64,000 nt of DNA, from the NCBI GenBank assembly GCA_002238445.1, contig MPML01000001.1, positions 186,001 to 250,000 on the forward strand. Direction: 5' to 3'. The translations under genes were made by a program, and so were the position numbers. Of this stretch, positions 29,530 through 38,807 are shown in pieces. Position 1 is the stretch's first letter; each line of letters starts with the position of its first letter. The stretch comes from Caldilineaceae bacterium bin5. GTDB taxonomy: Bacteria > Chloroflexota > Anaerolineae > Caldilineales > Caldilineaceae. Under the pieces are notes generated by a model, which saw nothing but the letters and a program-made list of their open reading frames with translations, was not told where the DNA came from and made no database searches.

Positions 29530-30528
29530 ATGAGAGAACTGATAGAAGAGCTGTGCAGCGTGTACGGCCCCAGTGGGCAAGAGGAGCGGATCAGCGAAGC
29601 CATCGCTCCACACTTGGACGGCCTGGTCGATGAAGTTCGAAGCGACAGGCTGGGCAACCTGATTGCTGTGAAACACCCGACGGACGGCGGCGGCAACGGC
29701 AAGCGCATCATGCTGGCAGCGCACATGGATGAGATCGGCGTGATGGTGACGCATGTGGATGCACAGGGCTTTTGCCGATTTACGACAATTGGGGGCGTGC
29801 TGACCAGCTCTCTCATCGGTAATCGCGTTGAATTTGCCAACGGCGTCGAAGGCGCGTTTGGTCTGGAGGGCTCGGCAATTGCGCGCGAGCGGCCTACGCT
29901 GCAGAAGTTATTTCTGGACGTGGGCGCCACGGGCAAGGAAGATGCGCAGGTGCAGGTTGGCGATACGGCTGTCTTCCGCAGCAGCTTCGGCGCGGTGGGC
30001 GACCGGCTGTTCGCTGCCAACCTCGATGATCGGATTGGATGCGCGGTGCTGATCCAGGCGCTGCGCGAGCTGGAAAGTTCCCCACATGAGATTTTGGCTG
30101 TTTTTACGGTACAGGAAGAGGTGGGCACGCGCGGCGCCACTACGGCCGGATACGGGTTGGAACCGGAGATCATGCTGGCCATCGACGTGACGGCCACCGG
30201 CGACTTCCCGCAGGCGACGCCGATGGAGGTGGCGCTGGGCAAGGGCCCGGCGATCAAGATCATGGACAGGCGCATGATTGCCCATCCAATGGTGCGCAGC
30301 TGGCTTGAGAGCGCGGCGCAGACCCACGAGATTCCTTACCAGCTGGAAGTATTGGAGTACGGCACGACCGATGCAGCCGCTGTGCAGGTCAGCCGCGCAG
30401 GTGTCCCCGCCGGTACGGTTTCGATCCCTTGCCGCTATGTCCACACTCCCTCACAGGTGGCAGACTGTAATGACGCGCGCAATGCCGTCCGCCTTTTGGT
30501 AAACGCGCTCAGCAGCGAACTCCCCTAG
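29530..30528 (+). CDS. M42-family metallopeptidase (copy 3)
   Basis: 332 residues. Motifs: AAHMDEIGV, NLDDRIGC, TVQEEVGTRGA, AIDVTATGD and RYVHTPSQ, so all metal ligands and the catalytic Glu are kept. Starts two bases after copy 2 ends. Three adjacent paralogues could form mixed TET particles with complementary residue preference, as known for archaeal TET1/TET2; that is inference. Confidence 0.9.
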   Translation: MRELIEELCSVYGPSGQEERISEAIAPHLDGLVDEVRSDRLGNLIAVKHPTDGGGNGKRIMLAAHMDEIGVMVTHVDAQGFCRFTTIGGVLTSSLIGNRVEFANGVEGAFGLEGSAIARERPTLQKLFLDVGATGKEDAQVQVGDTAVFRSSFGAVGDRLFAANLDDRIGCAVLIQALRELESSPHEILAVFTVQEEVGTRGATTAGYGLEPEIMLAIDVTATGDFPQATPMEVALGKGPAIKIMDRRMIAHPMVRSWLESAAQTHEIPYQLEVLEYGTTDAAAVQVSRAGVPAGTVSIPCRYVHTPSQVADCNDARNAVRLLVNALSSELP

Positions 30529-30602
30529 CGTCCTTACGTAGCGGCCGGCAATTGAAGTGGATAGCCGGGAAAGCCCAACACTGACCACTGGTCACTGCAG
30601 TT

Positions 30603-31706
30603 ATGTTTCGTCATATCGCCGACAACCTGACCGCTTGGCACGCACGGCAACAGCGGGAACTGCCCTGGCGCAACGAACCGGCCGGCGTGCGCGACGCGTA
30701 TGCTGTGTGGGTGAGCGAAGTGATGGCGCAGCAGACTCAGTTGACTGTTGTGGTCGATTATTTCAACCGCTGGATGGAACGGTTTCCGTCGGTGGAGGAT
30801 CTTGCAGGTGCGGACCAGCAGGAGGTCCTGAAGCTGTGGGAGGGTCTGGGGTACTACAGCCGCGCCAGGAATCTACATAGAGCCGCGCAGATCGTCGCCG
30901 ACGAGTTCGGGGGGCGGTTGCCTCGCACACGGTGGGAGCTTCTGCAGTTGCCCGGCATCGGTGAATACACGGCAGGCGCGATCCTCAGTTTGGCCTTTGG
31001 GCAGGCGGAACCGATTCTGGACGCGAATGCAAAACGGGTTTTCAGCCGCGTTTGGGACATTGACGAGCCGATAGAACTAAGTTCCACCGAGAAGCGGTTG
31101 TGGCGCCTCTCCCGCCAGCTGGTGGAGGCGGCGCAGGACCCAGGCGCTGTGAACGAAGGGTTGATGGAGTTGGGCGCACTTCTGTGCCGGCCTCGCAATC
31201 CGCAGTGCCGGGATTGTCCGTTGCGGTCACATTGTTCGGCTCGCAGGCAGGGCGTTCAGAACCGGCGGCCCGTGCGCCGTCCCCGCGAGGATGTCCCGCA
31301 TATTGAGGTGGCAGCCGCTGTGATTTGGGAAGGCGCGCCGGGCGCCTCCCGTCTGCTGATCAGTCAGCGTCCTGAGAAGGGACTTCTCGGCGGATTGTGG
31401 TCGTTTCCAAATGGCGCCATGGACGCGGCCGACAAAGACCTACCGGCTTGTTTGGAGCGCGCCATCCGGCAAGTATTGGGCGTGCCGATTGACGTGGGGG
31501 AGCAGGTAGCGAGCGTGGAGCACGGTTTTACCCACTTCAGCATGACACTCTCCGCCTTCCACGCCCGGATCTGTGCGGGTAAGCCCAGGGCGGTCGGCGT
31601 AAGCGACTGGCGCTGGACCACGCTGGAAGAAATAGAACAGTTCCCCTGTCCTGTACCTGATCGCAAGATCATCACGGCCCTGCGCAACCTGTTGGAGGAG
31701 GTTTAG
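30603..31706 (+). CDS. mutY: A/G-specific adenine DNA glycosylase
   Basis: 367 residues. Removes A opposite 8-oxoG. E39 in VSEVMAQQTQ and the Asp near 140 in the helix-hairpin-helix region (LPGIGEYTAGAILSLAFG then ILDANAKR) are the catalytic pair. The [4Fe-4S] cysteines are in CRPRNPQCRDCPLRSHC. A NUDIX-like 8-oxoG recognition domain forms the C terminus (ISQRPEKGLLGGLWSFPNG). The following protease gene starts 10 bp after it. Confidence 0.95.
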   Translation: MFRHIADNLTAWHARQQRELPWRNEPAGVRDAYAVWVSEVMAQQTQLTVVVDYFNRWMERFPSVEDLAGADQQEVLKLWEGLGYYSRARNLHRAAQIVADEFGGRLPRTRWELLQLPGIGEYTAGAILSLAFGQAEPILDANAKRVFSRVWDIDEPIELSSTEKRLWRLSRQLVEAAQDPGAVNEGLMELGALLCRPRNPQCRDCPLRSHCSARRQGVQNRRPVRRPREDVPHIEVAAAVIWEGAPGASRLLISQRPEKGLLGGLWSFPNGAMDAADKDLPACLERAIRQVLGVPIDVGEQVASVEHGFTHFSMTLSAFHARICAGKPRAVGVSDWRWTTLEEIEQFPCPVPDRKIITALRNLLEEV

Positions 31707-31716
31707 ACGTCCACGC

Positions 31717-32907
31717 ATGCCTATGCGACTGGTTGGATTCCGCTGCCTGAGCAGGACTGTCTTGCTGCTAACGACCTGCTTAACGATGGTCAGTTGCGCC
31801 CCGTTGGAGTTGACCCCTTCTCCATTCCAGGCGACGCCCGGCGTCTTCGCTACTCGAGAGTCGGCGACTCCCCTGCCGGCACAGATGCAGGACATTGACG
31901 AGCGCGGGCTGGACATTGCTGAACGGCGCCTGGTTGACCTGTACAAGCGTGTCGCGCCGGCGGTTGTGACGGTGACAACGCACGTGCAGCGCCGCGGCTT
32001 CTTTGCCGAATTGGTTCCGCGCGAAGGATTCGGCTCCGGTTTCGTGATCGATGACGATGGACACATTCTCACGAATTTCCACGTGATTGAAGGCGCGCAG
32101 CATATCGAGGTCGAGTTCGAAGAGGGCGTTACTTTTGCGGCGGAGGTGGTCGGTCATGACAGCCGCTTCGACCTGGCTTTACTCAAGATAGACGCGCCGC
32201 CCGAACTGTTGCAGGCGGTCGAATTCGGCAGTTCAGCGGGCTTGCAGGTGGGGCAGCGGGCGGTTGCAATCGGTAACCCATTTGGCAAATACCGCCGCTC
32301 TCTCACTACGGGCGTGATCAGCGGGTTGGAGCGCACGCTGGAGGCAGGCGGGGACCGGTACGTAGGGGGCATTATTCAGATCGATGCGGCAATAAACCAG
32401 GGCAATTCCGGCGGTCCGCTGCTGGACAGCTCGGGTCGAGTAATCGGCATCATCACCGCCCTATTCAGCCGCAGCGGCGCAAACACGGGCGTCAGTTTTG
32501 CTTTGCCTGTCGAGAAAATCGTGCGGGCGCTGCCCGAACTCAAATCGCTTGGCCGATACCGACATCCTGACCTGGGCATCCGCTATGGCTATCAGATCAC
32601 GCCGCAGGTGGCGGCGGCTCTCGATCTGTCAGTGGAGGAAGGACTGCTGCTTGTACAGTTGGAGCGCGGCAGCCCGTTGGACAAGGTAGGCGTACGGGGA
32701 GCGCAGGAGCGGATCATTCTGTGGAACCGGCAGGTATACGTGGGCGGGGACATACTTACCGCGATCGATGGACATCCGGTTGGGAGCCAGAAGGCCTTGC
32801 AACTGCGATTGGAGCCGTTGCAGGTGGGCGACGCAGTGACCGTTTCTCTCCTGCGGGGCGATACGTCGTACGAAACGCGGGTGGTTCTGACCGAAGATTC
32901 GGAGTAG
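31717..32907 (+). CDS. HtrA/DegP-like S1C serine protease with PDZ, lipoprotein
   Basis: 396 residues. A signal peptide ends at a lipobox (MVSC, Cys27), so the enzyme should be lipid-anchored outside the cytoplasmic membrane. Catalytic triad H122 (LTNFHVIEG), D152 (RFDLALLKID) and S231 (QGNSGGPLLD). One PDZ domain follows from about 290 to the end. It acts in protein quality control. A GGAGGAGG lies 15 bases upstream in the end of mutY; ATG at 31723 is an alternative start. It ends three bases from the convergent clpX stop. Confidence 0.92.
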   Translation: MPMRLVGFRCLSRTVLLLTTCLTMVSCAPLELTPSPFQATPGVFATRESATPLPAQMQDIDERGLDIAERRLVDLYKRVAPAVVTVTTHVQRRGFFAELVPREGFGSGFVIDDDGHILTNFHVIEGAQHIEVEFEEGVTFAAEVVGHDSRFDLALLKIDAPPELLQAVEFGSSAGLQVGQRAVAIGNPFGKYRRSLTTGVISGLERTLEAGGDRYVGGIIQIDAAINQGNSGGPLLDSSGRVIGIITALFSRSGANTGVSFALPVEKIVRALPELKSLGRYRHPDLGIRYGYQITPQVAAALDLSVEEGLLLVQLERGSPLDKVGVRGAQERIILWNRQVYVGGDILTAIDGHPVGSQKALQLRLEPLQVGDAVTVSLLRGDTSYETRVVLTEDSE

Positions 32908-32910
32908 TGG

Positions 32911-34413
32911 TCAGGCGGCTGCGTCCAGCTCCTGCTCGTTATTGAGGCGAACTTGCTGGCCCTGCCGGCCAAAGAGGCGGGGCATGGCGCCGTCCTCAAA
33001 CACATCGCGGCGGACAAGGCAGCGAACGACTTCGTCACGGCCGGGTATTTCGTACATTACTTCCAACAGCGCCTCTTCGACAATCGAACGCAGCCCTCTT
33101 GCCCCAGTTCGGCGCATATATGCTTCGGTTGCGGCCGCGGAAAGCGAATCGGGCTCAAACTCCAGCAGGACATCGTCCATTGCAAAGAGCTGTTCAAACT
33201 GGCGCACGATGCTGTTTTTGGGCCGGGTGAGGATTTCGACAAGAGTGTCGCGGTCGAGGGAATCCAGACTGACGAAGACCGGTACGCGCCCGACAAATTC
33301 CGGTATCAGTCCGTAGTGAAGCAGGTCGTCCGGCATCACCTGCTGGAGGAGGCGGCTCTCGTCCCGCCCTTCCTTTTCGAGGCGACGGAGCTTCAGTTCA
33401 CGCTGGCGCTCGGTCAGGCCATCGGGAAGAGGTAAGTCGTCGACACCGTCCTCTTCTGCAACCCTTGCCAAGGGATCCAACTCGGATTCGTCGTCCACGA
33501 AGCCCAAGCCGGCGCGACGCCGAAGTCTTCTGCGGACCATGTCGGCCATTCCCACAAACGCGCCTCCCACAATGAAGAGCACGTTACGAGTGTCAAGCGG
33601 TATGAATTCCTGCTGGGGATGTTTGCGCCCTGTGCTGGGAGGCACGTTGACGGTCGTGCCCTCGATGATCTTCAGCAGAGCCTGCTGGACACCCTCTCCG
33701 CTCACGTCGCGAGTGATGCTGGGGTTGTCGCCGGCTTTGCGGGAGATCTTGTCGATCTCATCAATGTAGACGATGCCGCAAGCGGCCCTGTCGGCATCCC
33801 AGTCGGCGGCCTGCAAGAGCCCAACCAACAGGCTTTCGACATCTTCGCCCACGTACCCTGCCTCGGTCAGGCTGGTTGCATCTGCGATTGTAAAGGGGAC
33901 ATCGAGGAGCCTGGCAAGCATTTGGGCCATGAGCGTCTTGCCGCTGCCGGTGGGGCCTATGAGAAGCACATTGCTCTTGGCAAGCTCTACCTGCTCCTCC
34001 TCGGCAAACTGCTCATCCTGGCCCGGGAGTGGCTGTTCTTCGCTGCGGGGGGCGGAGTCGCCGGCTTCTTCGCCGCTGTCGAGCTGATTCTCTCGCCAGC
34101 GTTGCGCGGCCGCGCCGCTGCCCCCGAAGATTCGCTTATAGTGATTGTAGACCGCGACCGACAGCACTTTTTTTGCACGGTCCTGGCCGATCACATACTG
34201 GTTCAGGCTGCGGACGATCTCGCGTGGGCTGGGCACACGTTTGGCGGCGACCTGTGCGACTTTGGCCGAGGCACCGATCTGTCCCACCCCTTCTTCGTCC
34301 AGGATTTCGGCGCCGAGGCGGATACATTCGTCACAGATATGGACATCGTCGTCGCCAGCGATAAGGCGCTTGGCCTCCGATTCCTCTCTGCCGCAGAAGG
34401 AGCAAACGTTCAT
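32911..34413 (-). CDS. clpX: ClpXP unfoldase subunit ClpX, with two insertions
   Basis: 500 residues, against about 420 in the family. Zinc finger C4, C7, C27, C30; Walker A GPTGSGKT 153-160; pore loop GYVG 186-189; Walker B DEID 218-221; RKH loop 263-265; and the ClpP-docking loop as LGF 303-305. An acidic approximately 38-residue insert (97-140) lies before the first ATPase strand. A second insert of about 34 residues extends the segment right after LGF (306-354), both relative to E. coli ClpX. Third in the tig-clpP-clpX order. Confidence 0.95.
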   Translation of the reverse strand: MNVCSFCGREESEAKRLIAGDDDVHICDECIRLGAEILDEEGVGQIGASAKVAQVAAKRVPSPREIVRSLNQYVIGQDRAKKVLSVAVYNHYKRIFGGSGAAAQRWRENQLDSGEEAGDSAPRSEEQPLPGQDEQFAEEEQVELAKSNVLLIGPTGSGKTLMAQMLARLLDVPFTIADATSLTEAGYVGEDVESLLVGLLQAADWDADRAACGIVYIDEIDKISRKAGDNPSITRDVSGEGVQQALLKIIEGTTVNVPPSTGRKHPQQEFIPLDTRNVLFIVGGAFVGMADMVRRRLRRRAGLGFVDDESELDPLARVAEEDGVDDLPLPDGLTERQRELKLRRLEKEGRDESRLLQQVMPDDLLHYGLIPEFVGRVPVFVSLDSLDRDTLVEILTRPKNSIVRQFEQLFAMDDVLLEFEPDSLSAAATEAYMRRTGARGLRSIVEEALLEVMYEIPGRDEVVRCLVRRDVFEDGAMPRLFGRQGQQVRLNNEQELDAAA

Positions 34414-34567
34414 GGCGTGTCCAGGTTAAGATAAATTTCCGTTTCAGGGCATAGATTCGGCAACAAGAAGGGCGGCGAGCCCATATAGTCTAGATCGCCT
34501 GCACCCTTGCTTTCCGATTACCAGACGGCCTTGCTTGCGGCCTGGCTACCTCTTCCGGCCGGTCTTG

Positions 34568-35335
34568 CTACTCTTCGTCGGCCGCGGCCTCTTCAGCAGC
34601 AGTCTCTGTGCCATTCGCGCTGGGCACATTGAGCTGGCCGTCTACGACAGAGACGATATCGCTGCTGTCGCCGAGCACCTCGTCAACGAGGCCAAAGTCA
34701 CGCGCTTCGATCGCGTTCATCCAGCGGTCGCGCTGGAATATCTCTTCGATCTCCTGCCAGACATGACCGGTCTGTTGCGCGACGATGTGGAACAGCTGGG
34801 TCTGGAGCCGCTCCTGCTCGCGCAGGGCGATGCGCACGTCTTCGGTATAGCCCTGGGCGCCGCCGCCGGCCGGGTGCATGTGGATAGTTGCATGGGGAAG
34901 GGCGTAGCGCTTGCCTTTGGTGCCGGAGCAGAGTAGGACGGTACCCATGCTGGCGGTCACGCCGACGGCAAAAGTATGTATCGGCGTGTTGATCATTTTC
35001 ATGGTGTCATAGATGGCCAAGCCGGCGTAGATGAGTCCGCCCGGGCTATGTATGAACATCTGGATCGGTTGGTTCGGGTCTTCAGAGTTCAGGTAGAGCA
35101 GTTGGGCCACAATCAGATTGGCCACCTGGTCGGAAAGCGGCATACCGAGGAAGATGATGCGTTCCTTCAGCAGGAGGCTGTATATGTCATAGGCGCGCTC
35201 GCCGCGGCCGGTGCTCTCGATAACCATAGGCACGATATTCGAAGGCGTCAGGCCGCTCGTCCAACCGGGTATTTCAGTATTTTGCGGCGATTCAGGCGGC
35301 TGGCCCGCAGGCGGTTCGTTGAACGGATGAAACAT
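34568..35335 (-). CDS. clpP: ATP-dependent Clp protease proteolytic subunit
   Basis: 255 residues. Catalytic triad S129 ([11 protein letters not shown]), H154 ([15 protein letters not shown]) and D203 (QRDRWMNA). The first approximately 33 residues (Pro-rich) and an acidic 18-residue tail are longer than usual. Works with ClpX encoded downstream; tig is upstream. One copy only in this window. Confidence 0.95.
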   Translation of the reverse strand: MFHPFNEPPAGQPPESPQNTEIPGWTSGLTPSNIVPMVIESTGRGERAYDIYSLLLKERIIFLGMPLSDQVANLIVAQLLYLNSEDPNQPIQMFIHSPGGLIYAGLAIYDTMKMINTPIHTFAVGVTASMGTVLLCSGTKGKRYALPHATIHMHPAGGGAQGYTEDVRIALREQERLQTQLFHIVAQQTGHVWQEIEEIFQRDRWMNAIEARDFGLVDEVLGDSSDIVSVVDGQLNVPSANGTETAAEEAAADEE

Positions 35336-35500
35336 CTGGATCTCCCTTTTTCGGATGATAATCTGGTGGTGAACTGGCCCCGAAATCAGCCAGTGGTACG
35401 GCGGTTCGACTGTTCGGAGCAGGCTTCAATGTATCCGATGCACCTGCCGAGAAATGTAGGGGCCGCTCTATTCTGCGTTAGTGTTGTGTTAGCGTCCGAT

Positions 35501-36991
35501 TCAGGATTCTGCGATCTCTTCGTTGGCCTCATCTGCGGCGGCGCCTTCTGCAGCCGGCTCGGATTCGGCTGGTTGCGCCGGCTGATCGGAGTCGTCTGCA
35601 TCGGGCTGGTCGGCATCGTCTGCCGCGTCGGCTTCGGCCACGGGCTCGGGGATCTCTTCGCCGCGGGAGATTGCCAGCAGCAACTTAATTGATTTGTCTT
35701 TGAGGATTTCGCTTTCGACATGTGGACGGCTGTGTTCGGCGCGCATCATATCGAGCATGTCGGTACGCGCCTTGGTCGTTTCCTCATCTGCATCCTCGGG
35801 CAGGGGGCCGGCCATATCGCCAATGTGGGCTTCAAATTCTTCGTCGCTGACGGTCAGCTTCTCGCTCTGGGCGAACTCTACAAGCGCAAGCTCTATCTGC
35901 AGTGACTGTTCGGCGTTTTCGCGCATTGATTCGCGATACTCTTCGATTGTCTGGTTGGACATCTCCAAATACTGTTCCATTCCTTGCAGACCCATTTGCC
36001 GAATCTGCATATCGAAGTTACGCACCATCCGGTCGATCTCAAGGTCAACGGCCACGGGTGGATAGACAACGTCGCTCATGTCGACCAGTTCCTGGAGAAC
36101 TGATTGGATATGTTCGTTTTCCGCCTGTTGTTGCGCCTCTTGCTGTGCGTTCTCGCGAATGTCATCGAGCAGGTCGGCGGCGGATTCAAAATCGGGGCCG
36201 AAGTTCTGGGCGATCTCATCGGTCAATTCGGCCGGTGTCTCGAAGGACTTTGTTTTGTGGACTTTCACGGCAAAGCGGACATTGTTGCCGGCATACATGC
36301 TGGGGCTGTCATCGGGCCAGGCGATTTCGAAGTTTTTTTCTTCGCCGGGGGACAGTCCCACAAGTGATTCATCCAGACCGGCAGGCTCCATCGGGTTTTC
36401 CTGGTCTGGCGTTACGTCCCAATCTTCCTCGTCGAAGACGACGGTTTCGGTCTCATTGCCCTGATCGTCCAAAACCACGCCTTTGACGTCGATGGTCATC
36501 AGATCCCCGTACTGGCTGGGGCGGTCTGCTTCAACGTAGTCGGCATTTTGTTCGAGGATGGACTGTATGCGCTGCTGGATCTGTTCTTCGTCGACTTCGG
36601 CTTCCTCTTCTTCGACGCGCAAGTCGCGGTAGCTGCCCAGTTTGACCTCTGGCGGAAGCGGTATCGTCAGGTGGAAGCGGACGGACTCTTCCGTGTCGAC
36701 GTTATCAAGGCTACCCATGAAAAAGGGCTCCAGGCCCTCCTGGTCGAGCGCCTCCTTGTAGACTTCCTGGCCCAGTTCATCGACAAACTCGCTGATGATT
36801 GCTTCGCGTCCGACGAACTGAAGCAGAATATGGAAAGGCACCTTCCCTTTGCGGAAACCGGGAATGCGGACTTGCCCGGCGAGTTTGCGGGCGGCTTTAC
36901 GCATCTCCTGATCGATGCGCTCGTCGGCAACTTCGATTGTCATGGAGAGTTGTCGTCTGTCCATTGGTTCTGTGGTAACGGTCAAGGTCAT
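35501..36991 (-). CDS. tig: Trigger factor
   Basis: 496 residues. Ribosome-associated chaperone and peptidyl-prolyl isomerase. The N-terminal ribosome-binding domain carries the GFRKGKVP motif (GFRKGKVPFHIL), the PPIase part lies at about 155-250, and the C-terminal chaperone domain follows. The last approximately 55 residues are Asp/Glu/Ala-rich and look disordered. Head of the tig-clpP-clpX cluster. Confidence 0.95.
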   Translation of the reverse strand: MTLTVTTEPMDRRQLSMTIEVADERIDQEMRKAARKLAGQVRIPGFRKGKVPFHILLQFVGREAIISEFVDELGQEVYKEALDQEGLEPFFMGSLDNVDTEESVRFHLTIPLPPEVKLGSYRDLRVEEEEAEVDEEQIQQRIQSILEQNADYVEADRPSQYGDLMTIDVKGVVLDDQGNETETVVFDEEDWDVTPDQENPMEPAGLDESLVGLSPGEEKNFEIAWPDDSPSMYAGNNVRFAVKVHKTKSFETPAELTDEIAQNFGPDFESAADLLDDIRENAQQEAQQQAENEHIQSVLQELVDMSDVVYPPVAVDLEIDRMVRNFDMQIRQMGLQGMEQYLEMSNQTIEEYRESMRENAEQSLQIELALVEFAQSEKLTVSDEEFEAHIGDMAGPLPEDADEETTKARTDMLDMMRAEHSRPHVESEILKDKSIKLLLAISRGEEIPEPVAEADAADDADQPDADDSDQPAQPAESEPAAEGAAADEANEEIAES

Positions 36992-37030
36992 CGTACTTTG
37001 CCTCTCATTGTATTTCTTGGTAGCGAGAGC

Positions 37031-37675
37031 CTAGAGAGCTTCGCCCCCCAGGGTGAGAATTGTCAGAAGCGGTCCGGCGGCGAAATGCTCTTTTTTCGCC
37101 AGAATGCCGTGGAGATACAGAACGGCAAGTGCAGTGACGTAGGCGAAAATGCCTGCCGGGCCGAGAGCAGGGATGATGGATACTGAAATAATTACACACA
37201 CGAACAGGCTGACGAACAGCCAGACAGTCGATAAGTTTCTTGTGAGTCGTCCCAATTTTGGCACGTCTATCAGCGCGAACCCGCGCCATTTCCCGGGAAA
37301 GAGATCGAAGGCCAGGTGCAGTGCGATGCCAGCAGAGAAGCCGGCGGTGAACCAGTCTGCCCATTGGAGCCGCGTAAGAGCGCTGCCTATTAGAAAAAGG
37401 CCGGGTAACAAAAAGCTGTGTGTCACACCAGACCTGTGGCGCAGGCGGAAGATCCGAAATCTGTCAATGTCCGGAAACTGGCTTCCCAGCCACGCTCCGA
37501 TTGCGAAGCAGGCGATGCCAACAATTGTTGCCAGCAGCTCCGAATTGTCGAATTCAATCACGCCGGCTGTCCTGAGTCGTAATAGGGGGCTCGGAATCCA
37601 ATTGCGCGGCGTGATGCCGGTACGCCGTAAGGGCATCTGCCAGCTTTTCGAGCACCATCTTTTAGTATAGCACAC
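37031..37675 (-). CDS. Membrane-bound metal-dependent hydrolase (DUF457/YdjM-like)
   Basis: Up to 214 residues. The metal motif is clear: GSQFPDIDRF then RHRSGVTHSF, and a later ALHLAFDLFP. Five or six hydrophobic segments. The family is a predicted inner-membrane hydrolase of unknown substrate. The start may be the internal Met at 37636 (MPLRRTGI) rather than 37675. It stands alone downstream of tig's reading direction and divergent from hicA. Confidence 0.7.
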   Translation of the reverse strand: MCYTKRWCSKSWQMPLRRTGITPRNWIPSPLLRLRTAGVIEFDNSELLATIVGIACFAIGAWLGSQFPDIDRFRIFRLRHRSGVTHSFLLPGLFLIGSALTRLQWADWFTAGFSAGIALHLAFDLFPGKWRGFALIDVPKLGRLTRNLSTVWLFVSLFVCVIISVSIIPALGPAGIFAYVTALAVLYLHGILAKKEHFAAGPLLTILTLGGEAL

Positions 37676-37904
37676 CAGAGTTTACTCTCCCCAAAACGAA
37701 TGGGTTTTTGTGGGTAGGAACATAGGTGTGCGAGAGATGTGCGGGCGGGCCGCTAATGGGGGAGGCGACGTGGACTGGCATTCAGGTGAGGGGGTACATT
37801 TCCTGCCATGTGATCGCGGTTGTACAGTCGGATGGGAGGTGAGGAAACGTGTCCTCAATGTCTCAAACGCATGACGTACGCTATCTTCTGATATTGTACG
37901 CGAA

Positions 37905-38270
37905 ATGGAAATCACCAGAGAGGCTATCCAGGGACCCGGCAGGAATCGGAAGTGTGTTTGGTTCGCCGACCTAGCGAAGATTTGCGACAGGTACTTCGGG
38001 GAAGCTCGTCAAAAGGGGAGCGGCCAACGGACTTATCGGACGCCAAGGGCAGGCGATCCTAGAGTGAATATCCAAAACAGCAAGGCGCAAGCAAAGGCAT
38101 ATCAGGAACGCCAGGTAATAAGAGCTATCGTAACTGCTAAGCCATATGCAGTGCCTGTCTTGACCAGCCCCTTATCGCGGCCGCAATTCAGGCTATCTGA
38201 TTGCGTATTCGGTTGGCGGCAGCCACGTTGCTGGAGCCGCACAGCTGGAATGAGCACACACGGTCGGTGA
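37905..38270 (+). pseudogene. hicA: HicA-family toxin, C terminus overwritten by a mobile repeat
   Basis: The first 75 residues match HicA-type toxins (VWFADLAKICDRYFGEAR, YRTPRAGDPRVNIQ, AKAYQERQVIRAI). From 38131 the frame runs into the inserted element and picks up 46 foreign residues. Joining 38130 to 38453 restores QVIRAI-EKLKGM and a TAA at 38470-38472, giving an 81-residue ancestor. The catalytic His expected in the GTSHHVY-like motif is Gln (GSGQRTY), so the toxin may already have been inactive. The TAA of the ancestor overlaps the hicB ATG. No Shine-Dalgarno precedes ATG 37905. Confidence 0.8.
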
Positions 38271-38443
38271 GCGATGGTTTTGGAGGGGGGCGTGGGGGGG
38301 GCGCAGCCCCTGCACAAGGGAGGGCCGAAGGCCCGACCGCCCAAATGCAAAAAGAGAGTATAATGGAGTGAGGAGTGAGGAGAGAGCAACCACCTTCGCT
38401 CGCCTCATTCAGGATCGCAATTTAGTTGTGGCTTAGTAGTTTC
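38131..38443 (+). mobile_element. MITE-like element (copy C) with 9-bp target duplication, inserted in hicA
   Basis: 313 bp bounded by GAGCTATCG at 38122-38130 and again at 38444-38452. Terminal inverted repeats are AACTGCTAAGCCA (38132-38144) and TGGCTTAGTAGTT (38429-38441), 12 of 13 matching. The core has CGGTCGG (38261-38267) pairing with CCGACCG (38333-38339), and inside it GGGGC-gca-GCCCC (38298-38310) and GGGCC-gaa-GGCCC (38322-38334). It encodes no transposase, so it must move in trans. A 9-bp duplication is seen with several transposase families; the parent family is not identified. Confidence 0.88.
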
Positions 38444-38471
38444 GAGCTATCGAGAAACTAAAGGGGATGTA

Positions 38472-38801
38472 ATGAAGGACAAATACACTTACCGCGTTAC
38501 CTGGTCACGCGAAGACGGCAAATGTGCCGGCTTGTGCGCTGAGTTTCCTTCGTTGAGTTGGCTGGCGCAGACGCCAGAAGAGGCCTTTTCCGGAATTCGC
38601 CGTCTGGTTTCTGATTGTATCAGCGACATGCGAGATTAGGGCGAGATTCCGCCGTAGCCAATTGCCGACCGAACATATAGCGGGAAGTTACTGGTACGTG
38701 TGCCGCCGGAAACGCACGCGGCGCTGGTTCTGCGCGCGGCAGAACAGGGCGTTAGCCTGAACAGACTGGTAAGCGCGCGTCTGGCGAATGACTGCAGTTG
38801 A
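38472..38801 (+). pseudogene. hicB: HicB-family antitoxin with two in-frame TAG codons
   Basis: Translates in one frame as a HicB antitoxin: KYTYRVTWSREDGKCAGLCAEFPSLSWLAQTPEEAF at the start, then YSGKLLVRVPPETHAAL and AAEQGVSLNRLVSARLA with its ribbon-helix-helix-like end. Two TAG codons (38637-38639 and 38655-38657) lie in the linker where relatives tend to have Glu or similar, and no frameshift is present. Read from ATG to the first TAG it makes only 55 residues. The proper stop TGA at 38799-38801 lies six bases before the convergent mutL stop. Confidence 0.8.
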
Positions 38802-38807
38802 ACTGGG

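Noticed and set aside
38131..38270. The 46-residue tail of the present HicA frame as real protein
   Set aside because: It is translated from the inserted repeat; removing it restores a natural HicA end.
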